From an uncultured Bacteroidia bacterium (lineage in GTDB: Bacteria; Bacteroidota; Bacteroidia; Bacteroidales; F082): a stretch of 64,000 nucleotides of DNA. Positions 20,220-30,245 of the stretch are shown piece by piece. The DNA lies in contig CACYHX010000010.1 of NCBI GenBank assembly GCA_902774365.1, forward strand, positions 1 through 64,000, given 5' to 3'. The position numbers were made by a program, and so were the translations under genes. The notes under the pieces are model-generated. The model worked only from the letters and a program-made list of their open reading frames with translations. It made no database searches and was not told the DNA's origin. Within the stretch, counting starts at the first letter, position 1, and every line of letters begins with the position of its first letter.

Positions 20220-22175
20220 TTACTTTTTGATGCTGAACCTGACCGTGGTACCTAAGTCCTTTTGGCTTTCAATCGAGATTTCGCCGCCGATTTTTTCCAT
20301 GAGTTCCTTGGTGACGAAGAGCCCGATGCCGGTGCCGGTCTCGCCCCCCGTGCCTTTGGCCGACGAAGTCATGTAACGGAATATCTTCTCCAGTTTCTTC
20401 TCGCTGATGCCCATGCCGTTGTCGGTCACCGTCACCCAGACACAATCGCCTTGGGATTTGGCGCTGATGTCGACTTCGCCGTTGGGATAGGAGAACTTCA
20501 CCGCGTTGCTGAGCAGGTTTTGCAGCACGAGGCTCACCACGTTGGCGTCGTCGTGGGCTGTCAGCTCGGGCGGCACGTTGTTGGCAACTTTCAGCGACTT
20601 CAATCCGATGGCGGTCTCTTGTGTCTTGATGCACTCGTCGACAAGCTGGGCGAGGTTGAAGTCGGTGGCTTCGATGATGCTGTTTTCCAACTCGCCTTTC
20701 ACCCAATGCATGATGTTGGCCATGCGGGCATTCAGGGCCTCCGACGAGGAGCGTAACATGATGAGACTGGCCTCACGGTCGGTGTCGTTGGTAGTGTCGT
20801 AGTTGTCCGTCAACCCGCGTAGTACCGAGCACATCGCCCCCACGGGTGTCTTCACGTCGTGCGAGATGATGGTGAACAGGTGGTCCTTGGTCTCGTTGAG
20901 ATGGGCCAGCTCCTCGGCGCGTTTCTTGCGGATGTTAGCCAAACGGTACCAAATCACGGCGATGATGAAAAGCAGCAGAGCTGTCACTGACAAAATGATG
21001 GTATACAAGCGGTTGCGTTTTGCTTTTTCTTGTTCGAGGGCCAACTCATGTTCTTTCTCCTGCATAGCATAGCGCACCTGGTAATCGCGGATGAGCTGCT
21101 GCTGGTTCTCGTTGAAGACCGAGTCTTTCATGGCGACGCTCTGCTCGAAATATGCCAAGGCGAGACGTGGGTTGCTTTCCCTCGTCAGGTGGTATGCGCT
21201 TTCCAATGCCTCTTGAAGCAACTCGTTGAAATGGTTCTCTTCCGCCATGGCGATGGCTTGTTCGTAGCATTGTTCCGCCGCTGCAGCATGTCCTAGCTCG
21301 CTTTCGAATTGGCCTTTCTGCACGTAGATGCTGGTCTCCAGAAACACCTCGCCGTTTTCTTTGGCGATGCGCAGGGCCTCTTCCATCACCTTGAGGCTTT
21401 CGTCGGTACGTCCGGTCTGGAAATAGGCTTTCGACAAGGCTGCCAGGCGGTTGATGATTTTGTGGGGCGTATCTTGATAGCGTTGCGAGAGGTCTAAAGA
21501 CTGCTCTGCATAACTCACTGCCTCAGCGAGTTTGCTGTCGTCGGGTTGGGCTTTGTTTTGTGCGATGCGCACCTCCGCGAGGTTTTGGTAGTAGGTGGCC
21601 AAGTCGAGGTTGGAGGCCGTGTCGGCGGCATCGACGGTGCCCAGCATCTCGATGCATTTACGGTACATCTCCTCTGCCGTCTCGTATTCGTTCATGGCGA
21701 GGTGGATTTCGGCGATGTTGTTGATGACATAGCGTTTGTTGACCGCTGCCATCTCGCCGCCTATCTGGTCCATGAGGTCGTTGCACTGGTTGTAGCAGTC
21801 GATGGCTTTGTCGAGCTGTCCGAGGCGCTGATAGGCGTTGGCCAACGTCATCGTGCAGCCGGCTTGGTTGAAGAGGTCGCCGATTTCGCTGTAATGTGCG
21901 ATGCCGATTTCAGAGTAATGCACGACGTGCTGAAAGTCATTGTTTTCATAGAAATACAAAATCATCGTGCGCAACACCTTCAGCTTGATGTCGTCCTTGT
22001 CGCTTTCGGGGTCGAAGTTGGGTTCGCGGCCAATGACTTCGTCGATGGCTACGGCAGCCTGGTAGGCCACCTCGCCTTTGTTGTTGTCGAACACCTGGAA
22101 AAGGCTGTCGAGGTCTTGCGCAGCAAGGCGGGACATGGCGAAAGACAAAAAAACTATGATTAGGATTCTCCTCAT
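20220..22175 (-). CDS. TPR sensor histidine kinase
   Basis: About 651 residues. A signal peptide (MRRILIIVFLSFAMSRLAAQ) is followed by roughly 350 residues of tetratricopeptide repeats in the periplasm (for example CTMTLANAYQRLGQLDKAIDCY), one membrane helix (IILSVTALLLFIIAVIWY), a short coil and then the kinase core: HisKA with the phospho-histidine in LFTIISHDVKTP, and the ATP lobe with VTDNGMGIS and GTGIGLFVTKEL. This layout is common in Bacteroidetes. The start at 22175 is chosen for the signal peptide; ATG 22193 is also possible. A TAnnTTTG-like element at 22201-22208 makes longer starts unlikely. Confidence 0.9.
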   Translation of the reverse strand: MRRILIIVFLSFAMSRLAAQDLDSLFQVFDNNKGEVAYQAAVAIDEVIGREPNFDPESDKDDIKLKVLRTMILYFYENNDFQHVVHYSEIGIAHYSEIGDLFNQAGCTMTLANAYQRLGQLDKAIDCYNQCNDLMDQIGGEMAAVNKRYVINNIAEIHLAMNEYETAEEMYRKCIEMLGTVDAADTASNLDLATYYQNLAEVRIAQNKAQPDDSKLAEAVSYAEQSLDLSQRYQDTPHKIINRLAALSKAYFQTGRTDESLKVMEEALRIAKENGEVFLETSIYVQKGQFESELGHAAAAEQCYEQAIAMAEENHFNELLQEALESAYHLTRESNPRLALAYFEQSVAMKDSVFNENQQQLIRDYQVRYAMQEKEHELALEQEKAKRNRLYTIILSVTALLLFIIAVIWYRLANIRKKRAEELAHLNETKDHLFTIISHDVKTPVGAMCSVLRGLTDNYDTTNDTDREASLIMLRSSSEALNARMANIMHWVKGELENSIIEATDFNLAQLVDECIKTQETAIGLKSLKVANNVPPELTAHDDANVVSLVLQNLLSNAVKFSYPNGEVDISAKSQGDCVWVTVTDNGMGISEKKLEKIFRYMTSSAKGTGGETGTGIGLFVTKELMEKIGGEISIESQKDLGTTVRFSIKK

Positions 22176-22200
22176 TTTGAGTTTTGGTTTCATTAGGCAG

Positions 22201-22208
22201 CAAAAATA
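22201..22208 (-). promoter_or_regulatory. Putative -7 element for the kinase/regulator operon
   Basis: TATTTTTG on the minus strand, 25 bases before the chosen kinase start. No clear -33 element. Confidence 0.4.
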
Positions 22209-22355
22209 AGAACTTTCCTGCAATTTTCCCGTTTTCTCTTCGTTTTCTTGTTTGGATTGCTTAATTTTGCACGCAATTTTCAGTCGTGAAGCCCTATGAA
22301 GCCGAACAACTGAACAACTGACCAACTGAAAACTGAACAACTAAAAATAAGATTT

Positions 22356-22967
22356 ATGCAAGATAAACTGCAAGAACTTACCGATAGACTATATAATGAA
22401 GGTCTGTCGAAAGGAAAGCATGACGGTGAAGAGCTGGTGCAGAAGGCACAGGCTGAAGCCGACCGCATCGTGGCTTATGCCAAGGCTGAGGCTGAGCGTA
22501 TCATCGCCCAAGCCAACAAGGAAGCCGAGGAACTGAAGACCAAGGTGACCGCCGACGTCAAGATGGCTGCCACGCAGAGCGTCGCCGTGACGAAACAAGA
22601 AATCGAGAAGATGGTGGTGACCAAGTCGGCCGCCGAAGGCGTGAAGGCCAATATGAATAATGCAGCCTTCGTCAAAGATTTGATTTCCAGTGTCGTGAAA
22701 GCTTTCAACCCACAGAATGCATCGCCCGTCGACTTGAACCTTATCGTTCCTGAGTCGCTGAAAGCCGAGGTGGAGCCTTTCGTGAAGAACGAAATCGCCA
22801 ACCAGTTCAAGGGCGAGGTGAAGGTGGACTACTCCAAGAAGATGAACGGCGGCTTCAAAGTCGCGCCCAAGGACGGCGGCTATGTGCTCCAGTTCACTGA
22901 TGACGAGTTCACCCAACTCATTGCCAACTACCTGCGTCCCGCCACCAAGAAAATCCTCTTCGGCTGA
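22356..22967 (+). CDS. ntpE: V-type ATPase subunit E (peripheral stalk)
   Basis: 203 residues. The first 85 are a long Ala/Glu/Lys-rich coiled coil (KAQAEADRIVAYAKAEAERIIAQANKEAEELK), followed by a C-terminal alpha/beta head with conserved features (KAEVEPFVKNEIANQF, LQFTDDEFTQLIANYLRP). It would form the stator stalk holding the A3B3 head. First gene of the V-type operon; its TGA overlaps the ATG of the next gene by one base. Confidence 0.9.
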   Translation: MQDKLQELTDRLYNEGLSKGKHDGEELVQKAQAEADRIVAYAKAEAERIIAQANKEAEELKTKVTADVKMAATQSVAVTKQEIEKMVVTKSAAEGVKANMNNAAFVKDLISSVVKAFNPQNASPVDLNLIVPESLKAEVEPFVKNEIANQFKGEVKVDYSKKMNGGFKVAPKDGGYVLQFTDDEFTQLIANYLRPATKKILFG

Positions 22968-23560
22968 TGGATAACTACGTTTATATCGTGGCTGGCTTGC
23001 CGGAACTGACCTCGGGCTTCGAGAACACGGGTTTCGACTATGCCGCTGTCAAGGAGTCCATCATGGAGCTGCTCTCCGAGAAAGACCAGCAGTTGGTCGA
23101 GCTCATGGAGGAGGGCTTCAACGAGGAAAGCCTTGGCGCCGAGTTTTACGACAAAGCCGCCCAAAGCAAGAACCGCTTCATCCGCGAGTACTTCGACTTC
23201 GACGGTCGCCTGCGCAATATGAAGGTGGACTACCTGGCCAAGCGCCTCGGCAAGAAAGGGGAGGACTATGTGGTGGAACTGCCCGAGGCTGACTTTGAGG
23301 AAGGCAGGCAGATTGAGGAAATCCTTGCCGATGCCGACTTCGTGCAGCGCGAGCAGAAGATGGACGAGCTGAAATGGGAGAAGGCCTCCGACATCGCCCG
23401 CATGGACTATTTCAACATGAATGCCATCCTCGCTTTCTTGGTCAAGGCCAAGACGGTGCAACGTTGGGCCGAACTCGACGCCTCAAAGGGTCAGGAGATG
23501 TTTAAGAAACTCGTCCAGGAGATTCGTGGCACAAGCGCGAATTTGGATTTAAGTGTGTAA
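22967..23560 (+). CDS. DUF2764 protein of V-type ATPase operon
   Basis: 197 soluble residues of the DUF2764 type, found between E and A in the V-type ATPase operons of Bacteroidetes, spirochaetes and chlamydiae. The opening MDNYVYIVAGLPELT and the repeated helical, acidic body fit. These operons lack a recognisable subunit C, and this protein may take its place as the link between the central rotor and the membrane ring; that is an inference from gene order and length. It overlaps ntpE by one base. Confidence 0.85.
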   Translation: MDNYVYIVAGLPELTSGFENTGFDYAAVKESIMELLSEKDQQLVELMEEGFNEESLGAEFYDKAAQSKNRFIREYFDFDGRLRNMKVDYLAKRLGKKGEDYVVELPEADFEEGRQIEEILADADFVQREQKMDELKWEKASDIARMDYFNMNAILAFLVKAKTVQRWAELDASKGQEMFKKLVQEIRGTSANLDLSV

Positions 23561-23579
23561 ATAATAGAAACAACATAAT

Positions 23580-25328
23580 ATGAAAACAACAGGAAAAGTT
23601 ACAGGAATCATTGCAAACCTGGTCACCGTGGAGGTGGACGGCCCTGTGGCACAGAATGAGATCTGCTTCATCGACCTTGACGGCGTCAAGCTGATGGCAG
23701 AGGTCATCAAGGTGAACGGGAACAAAGCCTCCGTGCAGGTGTTTGAGAGCACCCGCGGCCTCCAAATCGGCGACCCTGTGGAATTCCAAGGCTACATGCT
23801 TGAAGTGACCTTGGGACCTGGTTTGCTTTCGAGCAACTTCGACGGCCTGCAGAACAACCTCGCCACCATGACGGGCGTGTTTCTGAAACGCGGTGAATAC
23901 ACCAAGGCCCTCGATGAAGAGAAACTTTGGGACTTCACGCCTATCGCCAAGGCTGGCGACCAAGTGGTTGCCGCCGACTGGCTGGGCGAAGTCAAAGAAG
24001 GCTGGCTGCCTCACAAAATCATGGTGCCGTTCAACTTCAAGGGCACCTATACCGTGAAGAACGTGGCCGCCGCCGGACAATACAGAATTACTGACACTAT
24101 TGCCACGCTGACCAACGAGGAAGGCGAGGAGGTGAAAGTGACGATGACCCAGAAATGGCCCGTCAAGGTGGCCGTGGGTGGTTACGTGGAGAAACCTCGT
24201 CCCTTCAAGGTGATGGAGACGGGTGTGCGTACCATCGACACGCTGAATCCCATCGCCGAAGGCGGCACGGGCTTCATCCCCGGACCTTTCGGCTGCGGCA
24301 AGACTGTGCTGCAACACGCCCTCGCCGAGCAAGCCGACGCCGACATCATCATCATGGCGGCCTGCGGTGAGCGTGCCAACGAGGTCGTGGAGATCTTCAC
24401 CGAGTTCCCAGAGCTGAAGGACAAGCACACGGGTCGCTCGCTGATGGAGCGTACCATCATCATCTGCAATACCTCCAACATGCCGGTCGCGGCTCGTGAG
24501 GCTTCGGTCTACACGGCCATGACCCTCGGCGAGTACTACCGTGCCATGGGCATGAAGGTGCTGCTGCTGGCCGACTCCACCTCGCGTTGGGCCCAGGCCT
24601 TGCGTGAGATGAGTAACCGTTTGGAGGAGCTGCCTGGTCAGGACGGCTTCCCCGTCGACCTCTCGGCCATCATCTCCAACTTCTACGCCCGTGCGGGTTA
24701 CGTGAAGCTCAACAACGGTCAGTCAGGCTCCATCACCTTCATCGGAACGGTGTCGCCCGCCGGCGGTAACCTGAAGGAACCCGTTACGGAGAGCACCAAG
24801 AAAGCCGCCCGTTGCTTCTACGGCCTCTCGCAGAACCGCGCCGACAAGAAGCGTTATCCTGCCGTTGACCCCGTCGACTCCTATTCGAAATACCTCGAAT
24901 ACCCCGAAATCATCGAGTATCTTGACGAGAAGATCGAGAAGGGCTGGGTCGACAAGGTGACGAAGACGAAATACATCATCAGAAAAGGTAAGGACGCCTT
25001 TGAGCAAATCAACATCTTGGGCGACGACGGCGTGCCGATGTCGTACCACGAGCAATACTGGAAGTCGGAACTCATCGACTTTGTCATCCTTCAGCAGGAC
25101 GCTTTCGACGACATCGATGGCTGCTCACCCTTGGAACGCCAGAAGTTCATGCTCGACCTCGTGCTTGAGATCTGCGACCGCAGCTTCAAGTTCGACAACT
25201 TCGAGGAATGCACGACCTACTTCAAGGGCTTGATCAACATCTGCCGCCAGATGAACTACTCGGAATACAAGTCGGAACAATTTGAGAAATATCTTGCACA
25301 GTTAAAGGAGGAACTGAAACATGAGTGA
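23580..25328 (+). CDS. ntpA: V-type ATPase catalytic subunit A
   Basis: 582 residues, the normal length for bacterial/archaeal-type A subunits. P-loop GPFGCGKT at residues 235-242, the A-specific extra domain at about 110-190 (WDFTPIAKAGDQV, KWPVKV), the ACGERANEVVEI stretch, and TSRWAQALREMSNRLEELPG. It hydrolyses or makes ATP, three per complex. It overlaps ntpB by eight bases, so translation of the pair is coupled. Confidence 0.97.
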   Translation: MKTTGKVTGIIANLVTVEVDGPVAQNEICFIDLDGVKLMAEVIKVNGNKASVQVFESTRGLQIGDPVEFQGYMLEVTLGPGLLSSNFDGLQNNLATMTGVFLKRGEYTKALDEEKLWDFTPIAKAGDQVVAADWLGEVKEGWLPHKIMVPFNFKGTYTVKNVAAAGQYRITDTIATLTNEEGEEVKVTMTQKWPVKVAVGGYVEKPRPFKVMETGVRTIDTLNPIAEGGTGFIPGPFGCGKTVLQHALAEQADADIIIMAACGERANEVVEIFTEFPELKDKHTGRSLMERTIIICNTSNMPVAAREASVYTAMTLGEYYRAMGMKVLLLADSTSRWAQALREMSNRLEELPGQDGFPVDLSAIISNFYARAGYVKLNNGQSGSITFIGTVSPAGGNLKEPVTESTKKAARCFYGLSQNRADKKRYPAVDPVDSYSKYLEYPEIIEYLDEKIEKGWVDKVTKTKYIIRKGKDAFEQINILGDDGVPMSYHEQYWKSELIDFVILQQDAFDDIDGCSPLERQKFMLDLVLEICDRSFKFDNFEECTTYFKGLINICRQMNYSEYKSEQFEKYLAQLKEELKHE

Positions 25329-26646
25329 GAAAGCCTTTCAACGCATCTATACCAAGCTGAGCGCCATCACCAAGGCCACTGTGACCCTTGAGGCACAAGG
25401 CGTGGCCAACGACGAACTCGCCCTCGTGGCAGGCCGTTTGGCACAGGTGGTGAAGATCAAAGACAACGCCGTCACCCTTCAGGTGTTTGGCGGCACGGAA
25501 GACATCCCGACCAATGCCGAAGTGACCTTCTTTGGTGAGCCGCCCACCTTGAACGTGAGTGACGACCTGGCCGGACGTTTCTTCAACGCATACGGCGAGC
25601 CTATCGACGGCGGCCCGGCCGTGGAAGGCGAGAAACGCCAGATCGGCGGTCCCTCCGTGAACCCCTACAAACGTCGTATGCCTTCGGAGCTGATCCCTAC
25701 GGGTATCGCCGGCATCGACTTGAACAACACCTTGGTCTCGGGTCAGAAGATCCCGTTCTTCGCCGACCCCGACCAGCCTTATAACAAGGTAATGAGCATG
25801 GTGGCCCTCCGCGCCGATGTCGACAAGATCATCCTCGGCGGCATGGGCCTCTCGAACGACGACTATCTGTTTTTCAAAAACGAGTTTGAGAGTGCGGGTG
25901 CCTTGCACAAGATCGTCAGCTTCGTCAACACCACCGACCAGCCGCCTGTCGAGCGTCTGCTGATTCCCGACATGGCACTGACTGCCGCTGAGTATTTCGC
26001 TGTCGACAAGAACGAGAAGGTGCTGGTGCTGCTCACCGACATGACCTTGTATGCCGACGCCCTGTGTATCGTGAGCAACCGTATGGACCAGATCCCTTCC
26101 AAGGACTCCATGCCTGGCTCACTCTATTCCGACTTGGCCAAGATCTACGAAAAGGCCGTGCAGCTGCCCGATGGCGGTTCCATCACCATCATCGCTGTGA
26201 CGACCTTGAACGACGGCGATATCACGCACGCCATCCCCGACAACACGGGTTACATCACCGAGGGACAGCTGTACCTCCGTGCCGACCCCGACTCGGGTAA
26301 GGTCATCGTCGACCCGTTCCGCTCGCTGTCGCGTCTGAAACAGCATGTCCAGAACAAGAAGACCCGTGAGGACCACAGCGCTGTGATGAACACCTCGGTG
26401 CGTTTGTACGCCGACGCCTCCAATGCCAAGACCAAGTTGGAGAACGGCTTCGACCTGAGCGACTACGACCTGCGCTGCCTCGACTACGCCAAGGAATACG
26501 CCACGCGCCTCCTTGCCATCGACGTCAACATCTCCATTGAGGAAATGCTTGACACCGCTTGGGAGTTGTTCGGCAAGTATTTCACCAAGGCCGAGACGGG
26601 TTTGAAGGAGAAACTCATCGAGAAATACTGGAAAGAAAAGGAATAA
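25321..26646 (+). CDS. ntpB: V-type ATPase subunit B
   Basis: 441-residue non-catalytic head subunit; no Walker A lysine motif, as expected for B. Recognisable stretches are GRFFNAYGEPIDGGP, ELIPTGIAGIDLNNTLVSGQKIPFF, VLLTDMTLYADAL and SRLKQH. The interval to ntpD is 163 bases and holds copy 2 of the cloverleaf-like repeat, which is odd in an otherwise compact operon. Confidence 0.97.
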   Translation: MSEKAFQRIYTKLSAITKATVTLEAQGVANDELALVAGRLAQVVKIKDNAVTLQVFGGTEDIPTNAEVTFFGEPPTLNVSDDLAGRFFNAYGEPIDGGPAVEGEKRQIGGPSVNPYKRRMPSELIPTGIAGIDLNNTLVSGQKIPFFADPDQPYNKVMSMVALRADVDKIILGGMGLSNDDYLFFKNEFESAGALHKIVSFVNTTDQPPVERLLIPDMALTAAEYFAVDKNEKVLVLLTDMTLYADALCIVSNRMDQIPSKDSMPGSLYSDLAKIYEKAVQLPDGGSITIIAVTTLNDGDITHAIPDNTGYITEGQLYLRADPDSGKVIVDPFRSLSRLKQHVQNKKTREDHSAVMNTSVRLYADASNAKTKLENGFDLSDYDLRCLDYAKEYATRLLAIDVNISIEEMLDTAWELFGKYFTKAETGLKEKLIEKYWKEKE

Positions 26647-26678
26647 TTGAAATGGGAAAGTCACACTCATACTCAAAC

Positions 26679-26765
26679 CGTCATTGCGGGCTTGACCCGC
26701 AATCTCCTGAACAGAAGGATAAACCTTCGTGCACAGGAGATGGCGGATCCTTGTCCGCCATGACG
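26679..26765. repeat. Cloverleaf-like dispersed repeat, copy 2
   Basis: Outer stem CGTCAT (26679-26684) with ATGACG (26760-26765); arms ATTGCGGG/CCCGCAAT, ATCTCC/GGAGAT enclosing GAAGG/CCTTC, and TGGCGGA/TCCGCCA. The arm sequences differ from copies 1 and 3, but pairing is kept. Confidence 0.85.
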
Positions 26766-26809
26766 TTAAAAGAGTAGTGGTCCCCATTCACATATTTATA
26801 ATGTAATCA

Positions 26810-27410
26810 ATGGCCATCAAATTTCAATATAACAAGACCTCGCTGAACGAGCTGAACAAGCAGCTCAAGACGCGAACCCGTGCCCTGCCCACGCTGAAGA
26901 GCAAGGAGAGCGCGTTGCGCCTTGAGGTGAAGAAAGCCAAGGAGCGTTCGGAGCGTCTTGTCGCACAGTTAGAGGCCGAACTCAAGTCGTATGAGTACAT
27001 GGCCCGGCTTTGGAATGAATTTGAGCCAGGACTGATTTCGGTGACCGATGTCAAGCTGAAGACCGAAAAGATTGCGGGCGTGCCCGTGCCTGCCTTGGAG
27101 GAGGTGCTGTTCGACGTGAAGGACATCAACCTCTTCACCAAGCCGATGTGGTATGCCGACGGCGTTCAAATCTTGAAGAATTTGGCACAGATGGGCATCG
27201 AGTCGGAGGTCTATACCGAGTTTGGATTACCAAAGGAAGAAGACCACGCAGAAAGTCAACCTTTACGAGAAGGTGCAAATTCCTGGCTACAACGAAGCCA
27301 TACGTAAGATCAAACGATACATGGAAGACGCGGAGAACCTCGACAAGGCTTCGCAGAAAATCATGAAGAACAAACTTAGCGCAGAAGAGGAGGCAGAACA
27401 TGGTAACTGA
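26810..27410 (+). pseudogene. ntpD: V-type ATPase subunit D, with a +1 frameshift
   Basis: Central rotor shaft subunit. The frame from 26810 gives normal subunit D sequence through residue 137 (MAIKFQYNKTSLNELNKQL ... IESEVYTE, ending at 27220), then drifts into unrelated residues and stops at 27307. The correct continuation (LDYQRKKTTQKVNLYEKV and the C-terminal helix to AEEEAEHGN) is in the next frame from 27222 to 27410. Skipping one T in the TTT at 27221-27223 restores a 199-residue protein of standard length. The cause may be a base error, a true mutation or a programmed shift. All neighbouring V-type genes are intact, and the restored end overlaps ntpI by 11 bases as a live gene would. 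Confidence 0.85.
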
Positions 27411-29172
27411 AATGACGAAATATGATTTCATCCTCATGAGCGGCGACGCCGATGCCTTCTTGGAGAAGCTGCAAGCAGTGGGCGTGGTCGACATCACGCG
27501 CTCCATGAAGCCTGTCGACGAGAAATCGGAGAAGCTGTCGGCACGTGCCGAGGTCTACCGAAAGGCATTGTCCTCGTTGAAAGGCGTCGAGAAGGCTAAC
27601 GATCCAGGTCAGAAGCCTACTGACTTCGCCGTGGAGGTGATGGAGACCGTGCGCGACAAGGAAGCCATTGAAGCCCAGCTGCCCCAGCTCCGTAAGGAGG
27701 CCGACGAGTTGGTGCCTTGGGGCCAGTTCGACGCCAAGGGCTTCGAGCGCCTCAAAGAGAATGGCTTGAAGCTCCACTTCTACAAGGCGAAAGCCATCGA
27801 CCCTGCGTGGAAGGAACAGTATGCGCTGAGCGAGATTTCGAACCTCGGCGGCTACAGCTATTTCGTGGTCGTGTCCGATTCCGACGACTACGACTTCCCG
27901 CTGAAGGAACTGGCCGCCCCCGATCAGGACTATGCTGCTATCGAAAAGCAGATTGCCGACTTGGAGGCGCAGGTGAAGGAGAAAGAACATCGTTTGGCCC
28001 AGCTGAAATGGCATGAACCCGTGCTGCAAGCCGAGTTGGACAGCACCATGTCGAAACTCGACCTGCATCTGGCCAACGTCGCAGGCGAAAAGGTCGCCGA
28101 GGACTACATCACTGTCTTCGAAGGCTTTGCCCCCGCCGAAAACGAGCCTGCCTTGCATGATATGTTGGAAAAGGAAAACATCCTTTATCTGGTCGACAAA
28201 GCCAAAGTGGATGACAATCCGCCTATCAAGCTGAAAAACAACAAGTTCGTCTCGATGTTTGAGCTGCTAACCGACATGTACGGTCGCCCGAAATACAACG
28301 AGTTTGACCCGACGATCTTTATCTCCATCTTCTTCATGCTGTTCTTTGCCTTCTGCATGGGCGATATGGGCTACGGCTTGGTGCTCATCGGTGCCAGCCT
28401 CGCCTTGAAGAAGGTGTTGGGTAAGATTGCCCCATTGGGCATTACCTTGGGCATCGCCACCACCGTGGTGGGTTTCCTGTTCCATACCTTCTTCTCGATA
28501 GATATGCTCACTTGGGAGTGGCTGCCCGATTCAGTGAAGAAGATTATGTTGCCTTCCACCATTGCGGGCTATGACGGCACGATGGTGCTGTCGTTGCTCG
28601 TTGGTATCGTCCACATCTGTCTCGCCATGATTGTCAAGACCTACCAAGCTACTAAGGTGAACGGTTTTGCCAATTCCTTGGGCACTTGGGGCTGGACCCT
28701 GCTTATTGTAGGTGGCGTCATCGTGGGCGGTCTCGCCTTGATGGGTGTCATGGACAAAGCCCTGACGAAGTGGATCATCATCGTCATCGGCTGTCTGTCG
28801 GCTTTGGGCATTTTCTTCCTCAACGACTTGCACCGCAACCCCTTGCTTAACGTGGGTTCGGGCTTATGGAATACCTACAACACGGTCACGGGCTTGCTCG
28901 GCGATGTGTTGAGTTACCTGCGTCTGTATGCCTTGGGTCTCGCTGGTGCCAAACTCGGTGAGGCCTTCAACGCCATCGGCATCCAGGCCTTGGGCGACGG
29001 CGGTGCCCGTTGGATTGCCTTCATTCTCATCGTGGTGATAGGTCATGTGTTGAACATCGCCATGTGCGTGTTGGGTGCATTCGTGCATCCCTTGCGACTC
29101 AACTTTCTTGAGTTCTTCAAAAACTCCGGTTACGAAGGCTCTGGTAGGAAGTACAAACCTTTACAATCTTAA
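27400..29172 (+). CDS. ntpI: V-type ATPase subunit I (membrane stator)
   Basis: 590 residues. The N-terminal 290 are soluble and helical (stalk-binding arm); the C-terminal half has about seven or eight membrane helices starting near residue 300 (FDPTIFISIFFMLFFAFCMGDMGYGL). The conserved channel stretch SYLRLYALGLAGAKL carries the essential arginine that faces the c-ring. It plays the part that the a subunit plays in F-type enzymes. Confidence 0.95.
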   Translation: MVTEMTKYDFILMSGDADAFLEKLQAVGVVDITRSMKPVDEKSEKLSARAEVYRKALSSLKGVEKANDPGQKPTDFAVEVMETVRDKEAIEAQLPQLRKEADELVPWGQFDAKGFERLKENGLKLHFYKAKAIDPAWKEQYALSEISNLGGYSYFVVVSDSDDYDFPLKELAAPDQDYAAIEKQIADLEAQVKEKEHRLAQLKWHEPVLQAELDSTMSKLDLHLANVAGEKVAEDYITVFEGFAPAENEPALHDMLEKENILYLVDKAKVDDNPPIKLKNNKFVSMFELLTDMYGRPKYNEFDPTIFISIFFMLFFAFCMGDMGYGLVLIGASLALKKVLGKIAPLGITLGIATTVVGFLFHTFFSIDMLTWEWLPDSVKKIMLPSTIAGYDGTMVLSLLVGIVHICLAMIVKTYQATKVNGFANSLGTWGWTLLIVGGVIVGGLALMGVMDKALTKWIIIVIGCLSALGIFFLNDLHRNPLLNVGSGLWNTYNTVTGLLGDVLSYLRLYALGLAGAKLGEAFNAIGIQALGDGGARWIAFILIVVIGHVLNIAMCVLGAFVHPLRLNFLEFFKNSGYEGSGRKYKPLQS

Positions 29173-29186
29173 TTAGAAATCAATAA

Positions 29187-29657
<471 letters not shown>

Positions 29658-29682
29658 TACCGAGAGGACAACCATTCAAAAG

Positions 29683-29716
29683 CAAAGGCGACTCCTCGGA
29701 GTCGCCTTTGTTGTGT
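29683..29716. terminator. Bidirectional terminator
   Basis: CAAAGGCGACTC and GAGTCGCCTTTG form a perfect 12-bp stem around CTCG, followed by TTGTGTTT. It sits between convergent ntpK and the S4-domain gene and may serve both. Confidence 0.85.
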
Positions 29717-30106
29717 TTAAATCTCGTCTTTCAGCCGCTCAATCATGCGCCGTTCCTTCTTGGTAGGCCTGCCTGCGCCGCGGTCGCGCCACTCGGCCTT
29801 GTAGGCGTGCATGAACTCGATGCGCTCGTATTCCTCTTTGGGCGTGAGGTCGTTGTAGACCTCAGGCACCTGCTTGGGCGAGACGCGGTTCTTGACCACG
29901 GTCTTCACCTCCACGACTTTGTGTAGCTGCTCGATCTGCACTTGGATGACATCGCCCACTTTCACCTCACGCGAAGGCTTCACGGGGTTGTCGTCCACCT
30001 TCACCTTGCCGCCTTTGATGGCATCAGCCGCCAACGAACGTGTCTTGAAGAGGCGCGCCGCCCACAGCCATTTGTCCATCCGGACGATGTTTTCTTCTTC
30101 TGCCAT
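29717..30106 (-). CDS. hslR: S4-domain RNA-binding protein, Hsp15 family
   Basis: About 129 residues. The S4 domain begins at residue 10 (VRMDKWLWAARLFKTRSLAADAIKGGKVKVDD), which fits Hsp15, the heat-shock protein that frees stalled 50S subunits still carrying peptidyl-tRNA. The C-terminus is basic (RDRGAGRPTKKERRMIERLKDEI), typical for rRNA contact. The ATG at 30106 is preferred over 30166, because the extra 20 residues overlap a palindromic repeat and do not match the family. Confidence 0.85.
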   Translation of the reverse strand: MAEEENIVRMDKWLWAARLFKTRSLAADAIKGGKVKVDDNPVKPSREVKVGDVIQVQIEQLHKVVEVKTVVKNRVSPKQVPEVYNDLTPKEEYERIEFMHAYKAEWRDRGAGRPTKKERRMIERLKDEI

Positions 30107-30119
30107 TTTTTTTGTTTTT

Positions 30120-30241
30120 GGGGATTGCTTCGCAAGAAATCTGTCAAAAATCGTTTTTAAAATCATTTAAAATCAATTTATTATATTTTTATTTGATTTT
30201 CTTTTGATTTTTGAACGATTTCTTGGCCGAAGGCCAATCCC
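30120..30241. repeat. Small MITE-like inverted-repeat element
   Basis: About 122 bp bounded by related ends in opposite orientation: GGGATTGCTTCGCAAGAAAT at the left and GATTTCTTGGCCGAAGGCCAATCCC at the right (imperfect), each with its own small hairpin (TTGCTTCGCAA; TTGGCCGAAGGCCAA). The centre is AT-rich with no open frame. It fills the gap between der and hslR. Confidence 0.5.
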
Positions 30242-30245
30242 ATGG

